Shown: positions 54,001-64,000 of the stretch, one piece after another | How positions within the stretch are numbered: position 1 is the stretch's first letter | Layout: every line of letters starts with the position of its first letter | Source of the DNA: Marvania coccoides | Lineage: Eukaryota > Chlorophyta > Trebouxiophyceae > Chlorellales > Chlorellaceae | Length of the DNA: 64,000 bases | Reading direction: 5' to 3' | NCBI GenBank assembly: GCA_963854735.1 | Contig: OY978105.1 | Location: 124,001 to 188,000 of the forward strand | Program-made: the position numbers and the translations under genes | The notes under the pieces: generated by a model | The model's database searches: none | The model's input: only the letters and a program-made list of their open reading frames with translations | What the model was told of the DNA's origin: nothing

Positions 54001-57000
54001 TGTCGCGGTAACCCATCTGGTGCAGGGTGGGGGCGGCAGACTGCAGCGTGCTGAACTGGCGGATGGTCATGTTGTATACCTGGTTGCGCCACGTCAGCAC
54101 GTCGCTCCACCACCGCACCGGCTCCCACTCGTTCGGCGTGCGCAGCTTCCAGGTGTCGGCAATGTCCTTCAGGTCCTGGTACTGCGCGTTGGGGCCGCCC
54201 TGCATGGAGAACTCCATCATCACGCGCCAGCTCTCCATGAGCTCTACTGCGCGCTGGAAGGAGTGCAGCACGGGGGCGTAGCTCCAGGGTGATGACTCGG
54301 GCATCTGCCACCACCGCACCACGCACAGGTTGAGCGCATTCTTGCACAACTTGTCCACCTCGATCAGACTCATCTCCGACAGCTGCATCTGGGCCTTGAC
54401 CATGGTGAACTCAGGACCCTCCTCCACCTGCGCCTTTGGCACCACCATCTGCTTCAACTGCACCCAGTCGTGCAGCTTGGCAGCGGTCTCCAGCTGCAGC
54501 GCCGAATTGTCGGTGGACTTGGCATACTCCCACACAGTGTCCCACTGATTGAGCTCCATGCAGCAGGAAAGGTACTGGTTATGCCACAGCACCATCTCGC
54601 TCTTGGTCACGCCGCTCACGCCCCCGCTCACGCCCCTGCTCATCATCTCCAGGTACAGAGCCTGGGCATCAGGCAAGAACCCGTGCTGCTGCAGTGCCAT
54701 CGCGGTCTTGGTCTCCTCGGCAGCAGCGCGCCGCTGCCAGAGCCCGCTCCGCATGTCTTCCTCTCCCAGCGCAGCGTACAAGTCGCAAACCGCGTCAAAG
54801 CAGCGCATATCTTGCGGGAAAAGCCCGACGTGGCTCTCCAGCATGGAGATGGCAGTGTGCCAGGCGTGGAAATGGCGGCCCATGTACTTGATCATTTCAG
54901 CTGGGATCTTGGGCTGCGGCTGGGACATACTGATACCATCCAGCAGCGTCTGGCCCACGGTGGGGCGCAGATAAGCTTGGCGGAGGTGGTGTTCCTTGGA
55001 GAGCAGCGAGATGATAGGCTTGGCCAGCCCAGTCTGCTGCTCCTTCTGAAGAGAAGTCCACACGATGGGGAACAGCAACACCCACAGGTGATGCGCAACC
55101 AAGGGATCGGTCTGCACCTGCTCAATCAGGCAGGACACCAGGGCATCAGAACGCAGCCGGTTCTGCTGCGCCAAAAACTCCAGGTGGTTAGACAGCTGAT
55201 CGCGCAGGGAGTCTGGGAGCGCGAGGTCCAGCACAGGGTGGGGCACCCGACCACGAGAGCCGCCGCGGGACCCCGAGCCCTTGGTAGAGCCTGAAGCCAC
55301 AGCGGCGCCAGCACCAGAGCCAGTAGGCGGAGGCCCTGGGAGAGCTGGCGACGGAGGCACGAGCGCAGCCACAGCAGTGCACTCCGCCGCAGCTGACTCG
55401 CCAGCGCCTACCCTTGCCGGAGCAGAGGTTCCAGCGCCACCGGCGCTGGTTCCTTCGGCGGGAGCTCCACCATCTCCACCTGCTGTTGCAGTGCCCCCTG
55501 CTGCTGGGGCAGCCTCGGCAGGCTTCGAGCTGGGCTGTTGAGCCACGCCAGTCTGAGCTAGCAAGCCGCCTGGGAACTTCAGGGACTCTTTGTAGTTGAA
55601 CAATGGTGGTACATGCGCGGAATTGTACGCCAAAGTGATAGGGTCTCGCATGTGGAGGCAATCGAACAACAGTGCCTGCAACAAGATTTAAAAATTAGAG
55701 TTGCTACTGCTGCACTGCAAAAACTAAATTGAAATATTACTATGATTTATCAAGGCCGGCACTACTCACCACTGCGTGCTTCAACCAGAAGGTGTGAGAT
55801 AAAAAGTCCCAGTCTTGGTACTGAATTATGTACCGGAGCCGCTCGTGCAGGTCACGCTGGATCCTATCCGAATAAAGTCGGAAGAATTTTTGGCGGATTG
55901 CAGGATCAGAGCTGTGGAGACCACAGCAGAAGGTGCGCTCCACGCGCATGAATACATCGTCGCCAAAATTCTCATCCTGTAGAAACGATGCAAAGAGCGG
56001 AGGTTAACGCAACGGAAACATAAAATGGTATCTAAATAACAGAACAGCGTACCGTCTTCGTTGTGATAACGGTGTAAAGCAAATCAAGGAACTGAGCGTC
56101 CCAAGCCTGCTTTAGAGTCGCCGTAATAGCGTGCAGGCGATCCACTTGGGCTAGGCGCTGGAGCAAGACGAGGAGCTCTTTGTGCGTGAGATGCGCCTGA
56201 TTAGGCTCCAAAAGCCACGAGCGCATCAGATTCATCACGGCGAAGAGAATGCAAGGATCAGTTTGCCCTTGGCGAACCGATTGACCTACATAATTGAAAA
56301 AAAAATAGAGCAGGCATAATATCCCAGTAGTAATAGTAATATCCCAGTAGTACACAAATGCAAGTTAAGGCGATAGGTTCGCACCTGTGATCAACATCAC
56401 CAGAGTGGAGAGAAAGAGTTTCCGGTGTTCCGCAGATAGCACCAGAGCTGACGGGACAGCAACTGCACAAAAATTGTGAAGCAAAGAATGAGGAAACCTA
56501 GAGGGAAAAAAACATGTAAAATAAACAGATATACTTGTTGTTAACTGCATTGAACTCACTATTGAGAGCATGGTACATGAACCAAGGCCCGGTGCTATAC
56601 TCAGCGTCAGAGGGGACTTCCCGGGCATTTTTTACGAACAGCAGAGCAGCCCCTGGCTGGTGGTTGTGATCCTTCGCTATCCTGTTCATGGCCTTCAGCA
56701 GCGAGTACATGACTTCCTGCATACAGTCAGGCGCCGCCTCCATTGCAGCTTTCATCACGGTGACGCAGTTGCACCCATACCAGAAATAGTCCGCAGAGAA
56801 GTTCTGAGGATCTGCGATGTGATTCAAGTACCTGCAAATATCGATCGATCGATGCACATCAACGCCATTCAATTGAATATTATTAATAGTAGGTATCAGC
56901 AGGTGGGAATAAAACATCGAAACTTACTTGGTAAGAACTTCGCGAATGCGCGTCTGAATCTTGAATGCCACTGCAGCTGTGTCGTCGGTGTTGCGCAGGA

Positions 57001-60000
57001 GAGCAACAGAGGTCGGAGGGAAAGCGGTAAACAGCGATCTCGACGCAGATGCTAGTAGTTCCACAGGCCCGCGATGTTTGCTGAAGACAGCAGGTTCGAT
57101 CATCATAGCGATATGGTTCGGACAGCATCCCACAAAGTTGTCAGGTTGAAACTCCTATACTCGCACACCACACAAAAAAATGAGAAAACACAAACGCAAA
57201 CAACTAATAAAATGGTAACACCCCGACAGTAGTTGAAATAAATGAAACAAAAAAACTCGCCATGAAAATGTTCAGAACCCGGAGTCCGGTGATCAGGTGC
57301 GCAGAAGCCTCGTGAATGGGCTGCCCATGCTGATTCTGCTGATGTTGCTGCTGCACACTATTTTGCAGCAGCTTCTCGAAGAAATTCAGCTTAATCGGCG
57401 ATGGCGGGCGATGGCGAGCCGCATCTTTCAGCACATCCAAGCAGTGGGCATGAAGTTTTCGCCAACCAGCTTCGTCACGATCCCGGGTTTCACAGCTGCA
57501 GGCGAAAAAACAAACGTTGATTTTTAACAGCATAACAACGAAAATATTTCGCAAACAATCTTACCTGACAAATGCCATTCGAACGAGGAAGTTCATAATG
57601 CTCTCATCCATACTCCGAGTTAAGCGAAAACTTCCAATGTCAACAGACTCCGCGACGGTAGCACCATCGGCAGTGGCGTCATCCTTGATGTCAGTGTCCA
57701 TAGGCTCTGGCCCACCTCCGGGAGAAGGCCCAGCTTGCGCTGCAACCTCCGCAGCCGCAGCTGCATCCCACCAATAGAGGGTCGCGGCCATGTCGACTGC
57801 CAGCACGCGATTCTCCAGCGGCGCCTGGTTGTACAAACCCATGCGCGATACGTTGTTCACCATCAAAGGAATGAAGGTAGATCTGGAAATTGGAAATACG
57901 ACACGTGTTTATACCCTGCTGCACTGAATTCACATGCCCATGCATAAAAGAGCAAGTTTATTAAGTAAATTAATATCCAGTCATCCCATACCTCGAAGAA
58001 AAGAAAAGCTCTCGGTTGCGGACGACCATTTGAAGAACGACAAGCAATGTTGCGCTATTCAGCCCTTCGTCAACGATGACCTTCTTCAGATGGGCAGCAT
58101 AGCTTGGTCTCTTCTTGCCTGCAGCGTTACTGCTGAGCACAGAAGAAACATCGCCATCCCCGGGGAAAGTTCCTGGAGACGTTACCTCCGAAGGATCCTC
58201 CGCAGCACTGGTCAGACCAGTGTCCGAGCTTTCGACCAGAATTGGTACAATGATGTCGATTGCCTGCCTGACAGCTTCTCGTGATGCTGCATCAGCAGGT
58301 GGCATCCTGACCATGTTGATGAATGCCTTCAGGACGACGTTGTCTTGCACCCCACGGAAAGCGTTGAAGAAGTGAGCCACGCAGAGGAAGGCAAAGGGCT
58401 TGGCCATGTTGTCTTGCTTAAGAGTCCACCTACATAAATAAATACCGAAGCAAAGAATGGGTTAGTAGAGTATTTTTTCATATTCATATAGAGTATGTAA
58501 CTAAATAGTAATAATAATGACATATATTATTAACAAACGCACTCACCAGACAGACTGAATGAGCTCCTTCCTCTGGTCTTTGAAGAGTTCATGCGAGTGC
58601 TGCAGTATGATGCTACACAGCTGAATGACCTCTGCTTGAAGCTGCTCGCCAAACGCGCCGGAGTTGGCGCTGAGGCGCCGGAAAACGTCGGTGACGAGAG
58701 ATTCAGCCACGTCCGGCGTAAAAATGCCTTCCTGGCCGTGGGTGATGGCCCAAAGCACCATGGGGTTAATCAAGTATCGCATAACGTTGACGCTGTTCTC
58801 TGCATGCACGATTTCGCCCTTGGCATTGAAAAGCTTCATCCAATGGATCAGGATGGCTTGCTTAGTGGGCATAGAATGCTCTCGGGGCAGCTCCTTGCTC
58901 AAGAAGTCCTTGACGAACCCAAAGTCGATGCCTAAGAAGAAGGGGAAAAGGGGGAGGGGGGGGGGGGGGGGGCATTATTCATCGTGGCGTTATGGGCACA
59001 CAAAAAGAGCGCGCAATCTACTGTTTGTTGTTGTTATTTTTTGTGGGTAATTCGGGTTAAGAACACCGGGCCAGGTTAATTCCATACCAGAGCGCAGGCT
59101 GAACGCCAAGACCAGGTCGAACAGGGCCTTCACCTCATCCTCGTGACGACGAGCGTAGTTTATTAAAAGATGTGCCAGCCACTTGCGTTCTCTCACATCG
59201 CCAGGCAACCCACCCGCCGACACAGCCCTGCACAATGCGAGCAGAAATATTATTATATCGATCAAATTGCAGCAGATAACTAACTCCTTGGCAGTAATTA
59301 TTAAAACTCGATCTTACCTCTGTACGAGTTCAGGGGACCGCCAACGTTCGAGTACGATCTGGAACAGTTCCTTCGGCAGCCATTTGGGTGACAATTTCGA
59401 GATGGCCCTCAGCAAATGAACGCAATTGGTCTGCGCCTTTACAGTGTCTGCAGCAAAATATGAAGAAAACGTTCTGGATGACGATGACATTGAAATGACT
59501 GAATCTGTCTGATAGTAACCAACCTTCGTCGTCGCCCTTGCCCTGAAGTACGGCGGCGAGCTTTGGAATCGCAGACTTGAGGGCTTCCAGGAGTGGCCGG
59601 CCCATGGGCGTGCGAATGATGTCCAGCAGGCGAAGGAAGTACTCGGGCTTTGAGAGACGGTTCGACTCCAGGTCCAAGAAGTACGCCACACTTTCCTCAG
59701 CGTAGCGGTTCAAGAATCTTGTGAGGGGCGCGCGGTAGGGTGACCACATTTTACTCGGGAGCATGGCGCCTGGCAGCTGGTAGAGCGCCTCTTCCAGGCC
59801 AATGGTAAGCACTACAATGCCCGGTCGTCCATCGTGAGTTTCCAAGAATTCCTTGGCTGCAGGCGGAAGTTTATGGAAAATATTCAGCATGCTCGCAGCC
59901 ACCTCCCACTCTGCGCCGGGCTCCCAGGCAACAGCCTGAGGTTGTCCGTGCAAATATTTGTCCGCCTCCATCCACTTCTGCAAATGCTCAGTGAGTTTTT

Positions 60001-63000
60001 GGCCCAGGGTAACGTTGAATTGTCCAGAAAGCAGGTCCTGCAAGAAAATTATTTCACGTTAAATTGGCTTGAGGGGAATTGCCACGACGTCATTTATATG
60101 CAACAACCATTATAAAAACATACCAACAGGCGATGCACATGTCGAAGAAGGTGCACAGTCATCCGCTGGTAAACAGCAAGATCCATGAGGATAGGTCGAA
60201 GTCCTTCGTGGAGTATCGTCTTCTCTAGCAGATTGTTAGAAACTGTAACCCGGAGACCCTCCGTTGCCAAAGCTACTACGCTGTCGTGGATGGAGCCCAG
60301 GCGACGGATGAAAACCTTCGCCATGCGTTCTCTGAGCTGTTGCACTGTAAGAAGGCTTTCAGCAGGGGATGCCCACATGTGAGCCGAGATCTGGTGATCT
60401 CCAGCCGCTCCACTAAATGCCGGCCACTTGAGTGCTGCCACCAGGCTTTCCATGCAGGCCACCTGCAATTTAGTGATGACATCAGGCTTGGGAGCTTGAC
60501 CTCGCACGACAGTGCTGCTTGCAATCGCGCTATCTTCCAGTTCCATCAAAGTGCAGCAATCGGCCAAGAAGGCGGCCATGTGGGGCGTGAATTCCAGCTG
60601 CTCGGCACAATTGCGCAGCAGGAATGCCGTGCTGTGGGCGTAGTTAGTCTGGGTGGCAATGCTCCGCAACGGCAGCATCCGTCGCTCCAGCATCGCAGAG
60701 ATCCGATTCGCATAAATTTCGCGCCGAGCTCCTGCTGGCTGCGCTCGCGGATCGTGAGGACGCTGACCGGAGGCCACAGCGTGGGCTTTCTGGGCAGCAG
60801 CTGCAGCTGCAGCAGCTCTGGCTTTGTCGGCTTCAGCCGCGGCTTCCGCGGCGGCCTTGGCCTTGTCAGTTTCCTGGCGAATGAGGATTTCTAAACGCAT
60901 GCCAACGGTGGTGCGAGCATGGGGCGACAAGAACTTGAGACTCTTGGCTCCAGCATTACGCACGGCGTCGTTACTCTTGCTGCTGAGGACCGCCAGAAGC
61001 AGATCGCCCTGCAAACGGCACGCAACCTCCACGATGGGGTCTTGCTCCCCTTGGGCGGGTTCTGCAGGGGTCGCAGATGGGGGGGCTGCAGTAGAAGGAG
61101 CAGCAGGAGTCGCGGCAGGCGTTGCGGCAGGTGGAGAACCCTCATCCGCACCCGACTGATTCCTTTGCTGCCGTTTCCGCGGCGGCTGGGCTCCACCGCG
61201 TTTGGCCCGCTTTCCACGCCTTCCTGTCTGCACAGGCTCCTCCTCTTCGGGCTCGACCTCCATCGCAGTTTGTTCCTCAGCAGCTGGGGGGCCAGAAGCG
61301 GGGGTGGGAGCCCCCGCGGGGGCAGGGCCCGGCGGCGGCATTGGAGCTTCCTCTGTCAAGGATGATTCTGGAAGATTGAGCGCGCGGCGCACGACATCAA
61401 GCAGTACCCCCGTGATCTCATCTTGCTCCTGTACCGCATTATCCGGCAGCGCTCGCAGCACAGCCATGAGAGCCTTGATGATGTAGCTGGCAGCTCGCAT
61501 GAGAAAGCGCTGAGGCACGTGTTGAGCCAGAGCCCTCAGCGCAGCTACTCCGCCCAAACGAGCCGGCCACGTGTCGCCATAGCAAAGATGCAACGCTCGC
61601 ATGATAAGGTCCTGCTGAACATTGATGTAGGGCACCGAGTCGGTGAGGCTAACATGCTTCGGGGGCGTTGCAGTCGCCTCTTCCCCAGCTGCTGCAGCCC
61701 TGTTGGGGTCCTTCTTGCCGTCATCCTTGCCCTCTTTGTCCTCGTCGGCGCTGGCATTCTCCGCCTTCTTCGCCCGCTCCCGCATCTGCACACCCCCAAC
61801 CTCCACCAGGGTGTCTAAGAAAACGCCCATGCACTCGACCACTGCAGCCCGTGCAGCTGGGTTAGTCTGCTTCAGCCCCGCCTGGAAGGCGTCCAGCAGG
61901 ACGTGGGGCTGCAGGTGTTTGAGGGTGGACACGTAGGCGGGGATGCCTCCGCGCACGCCGTACTTGTCTATGCGAGACGAAGGCGGAGCAGGCGGCGGAG
62001 TGGCCTTGGCGGCCCATCCCGTGGCCAGCAGCAGCGCAAAATGGCGGCAAGTGGCGTGAGCAAACTCTTTGGCGTTGGCACCCTCCAGTTCAGCGTCCAC
62101 TGCCGCTGAAGCCATCAGAGCAGTGAGCACCGTCTCCAGCATCTGGCGCTCCGCCGCATGCTGCTTCTTGGTCTTGACGCCAAGCTCGGCGGGCCAATGC
62201 AGCTCAGCGGGAATCTCAGGGGCAGCGCCGTCGCCAAACAGCAGCGCCTGCAGTCGCCCGAGAGCGTCTTGGGCCAGCAGTGGTTCCCTCTCTTTGGGCT
62301 CTACCACAGCCAGGGGGGGTTGTTGCTGGGCTGGCGCAGGTGCCGCGGCGGCAGCGGCAGTCTCTGCGCTCTGCGCTACTCCCTCTGAGGGCGGGGCAGC
62401 CACCGTGGCGGTCGTTGTCGCCGCAGACTTGATCTTGGGCAGCATGTCTGCCGGCAGGCTGAGCCGCGCAAGCGTCCCCACACATATCTGCAGCAGGGTG
62501 AGGGCGTTCTTGCGGCGGTGCAGGTCCGCAGTGGGGCTCTCGACGGTAGTCCATGCCAGCTGCACGCAGCGATCCAAGGGGACCAGGAACGAGGTCTGTG
62601 GCGGGAAGGCCAGAATGACCCTCAGGCCGTACTCCGGAATGGCCTTGTAGTCCACAGAGGTGCCCTCCCCCAGCCACCTACGCCCCCTGCCCCCCATCTT
62701 GCCCAGCATCTCCGCCACTTTGGCGCCAAAAGGGTGGGGTGGGGGCCTAATGTGGCCCCACAGCGCGGCCATTAGCGGCTTGATGACTGCCGCCATGCTG
62801 CGCTCGATGAACTCCGGGTTAAACGACTCCACCCACACATCCAGCACTCGCAGGGCCACGTGCACGCTGCGGTCAGAGCCGTTGAGCGCTGCCACTGCCG
62901 CGTGCATCATGCGCGGCAGGACCGGAATCAAGTGCTCCAGGCGGGCAGGTACGAGCAGGCACAGCTCGGCAGCGGCTTCCTCCGCCTCTCTGGAACGGCA

Positions 63001-64000
63001 AGAGGGGCCCTGCATCAATCCCAGCGCGGTGTCGACGATGCGAGCATGCAGCCCGGTGGCGCCAACTGCCGCCTGGATCTCCTGGAACTTATTGGTCAGG
63101 GCCAGCGAGTAGAACAAGGAGCGCATGGCGCGCATGTGGCCCTGAGCCGTGGGACCTCCTGCCGCCAGGCGGGGGTACGAGGCGCGCAAGAATGCTACCA
63201 CGTGGGGCAGCGCTGCACGCTCAACGGTGGGCAGCCCGTGGTGGGCCAGGGTCTGTCCCTTCGGGGCCTCTGCGGTCTGAATGCGGGGCATCGCCTCGAA
63301 GCACCCCTCCAGAAGCTCCAGAGTCAGCTTGCCCGCAGGAGAATCGACGTCCTGCAGCACATAAATAACGATGTTAAATTAGCGACAATACAAAAATTAA
63401 AAAAAATGAAGCGGTGGAAAGGAAAAAAAAATAAAAAATAGAAAGGCATCGTGAATTGATCAGCTTGCTTACATTCAAGGCGTCCAGCTTTTCGGACACC
63501 AGGAAGCGCAGGATGCAGGCCAAGGCGTGGCGGTTGACCAGCGACCGCCCCGCCGCATCTCCCTCCAGCAGGTGGCGCAAAAAGCGCGCGTACCAGGGGT
63601 TGGACAGCACTAAGTCGAACAAGAAGGGCATGCGCGGCGAGAATACGTCTGCAAACTCGCGCCCGTCTGTGATTGTGGTGAACAGGTCCGCCAGAACCTC
63701 CCTGGCATCAAACCCAGGGGGGGTGGAGGCGTGTTCGAAGAAGGCGATGGCAGGGAGTCCGTAGGACAGGATGTGAGACACGCAGCGCAGGTCGCCGGGC
63801 CTTGAGCTCCATGGCTTGAGCGCAAAGGACAGGGGCTGCTGCAGTCCGCGCCCGGTGTGGAACGCCACTGTAATGTAGAGCACGTTCTTCAGGCAGTTAA
63901 GCACGGTGTGCAGCAGGGTGCGGAACTCGAGAATCTCGCGCTCCTTGGCGGACACCCCCACGGTCGCCTGCAGCAGCGTGCGAAAGGGCGGCGGTGGTGG
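51057..64000 (-). CDS. TRA1: TRA1/TRRAP, 5' end beyond the window
   Basis: Giant PIKK-family scaffold that brings SAGA and NuA4 acetyltransferases to activators. The 3' 13 kb is here in 17 exons: 64000-63473, 63351-60124, 60037-59524, 59447-59318, 59227-59088, 58931-58547, 58429-57992, 57882-57565, 57495-57261, 57154-56937, 56831-56560, 56462-56385, 56285-56053, 55976-55770, 55675-53713, 53621-52861, 52742-51057. Order: HEAT/TPR helices, a FAT domain (ADTWKLRTPNEWEP, the WSDVLTWRNQVYN motif, INSTNMDYFQGPHQAEM), the pseudo-kinase (RITIFGSDGQARTF, PRSMALVPNGRIIEDDPS, TENVFSQYMYKTM, VPFRLTRNMAAFIG) and a FATC ending MDPTWQPWL. The kinase catalytic motifs are absent, as in all TRRAP proteins. The intron 57155-57260 has a GCGAGT donor. 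Confidence 0.93.
58945..58974. repeat. poly-G tract in a TRA1 intron
   Basis: G-run of about 18 preceded by GGGGGA on the plus strand (C-run on the transcribed strand) within intron 58932-59087. Close to the acceptor on the coding strand. Confidence 0.9.

Overview
This is nuclear DNA of a eukaryote, most likely a photosynthetic microalga and probably a chlorophyte. Exons are GC-rich (Ala, Gly, Pro and Gln runs). Introns are short, about 60-230 nt, and AT-rich, and intergenic DNA is AT-rich. The lineage call rests on three things: an organelle-type guanylate kinase of the plant form, a plant-type complex I MWFE subunit, and a large protein whose C-terminal MYND finger has the form that is expanded in green algae. 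It is an inference and should be tested by similarity search.

Layout. 0-20 kb: WDR70-like WD40 protein (+), AAAP amino-acid transporter (-), MYND-finger protein (-), a 1,609-aa SNF2 helicase-HNH nuclease of the ZRANB3 type (+), a small uncertain gene (-), a coiled-coil protein (+), and the ESCRT-I subunit VPS23/TSG101 (-). 20-32 kb: alpha/beta hydrolase (+), ankyrin-repeat protein (+), a damaged or misread hypothetical gene (-), CDK11-type kinase (-), PP2A scaffold subunit A (+), thioredoxin h (+), NDUFA1 (+). 32-40 kb: UBFD1-like (-), organelle guanylate kinase (+), an orphan 121-aa protein (+), glucose-6-phosphate 1-epimerase (-), a COX7C-like protein (+), a TXNDC17-like thioredoxin fold (-), SETD9-like methyltransferase (+). 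40-51 kb: a very large TRP/FLC-like membrane protein with an inserted PAN domain (-), cereblon (+), WDR82/Swd2 (+), a Pro/Gly-rich protein (-), and a CS-domain protein fused to a degenerate malonyl-CoA:ACP transacylase-like domain (+). 51-64 kb: the 3' part of TRA1/TRRAP (-), running off the right edge.

These are mostly conserved single-copy housekeeping genes in mixed orientation: chromatin (TRA1, WDR82, SETD9, SNF2-HNH), ubiquitin and trafficking (cereblon, UBFD1, VPS23), signalling (PP2A-A, CDK11) and respiration (NDUFA1, COX7C-like). There is no operon logic. Several pairs are divergent and may share promoters (UBFD1/guanylate kinase, TRP-like/cereblon).

The main unusual signals are an unusually high share of GC-AG introns (eight of about 58 introns placed by eye, each set by reading frame), two introns of one gene that share the same internal sequence from the donor onward, a pseudo-acyltransferase lacking its catalytic serine, and two GC-rich islands in otherwise empty intergenic DNA. 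I found no tRNA, rRNA, CRISPR array or recognisable transposon. Exon boundaries were placed by hand from splice motifs, frame and family similarity, so first exons are the weakest part.
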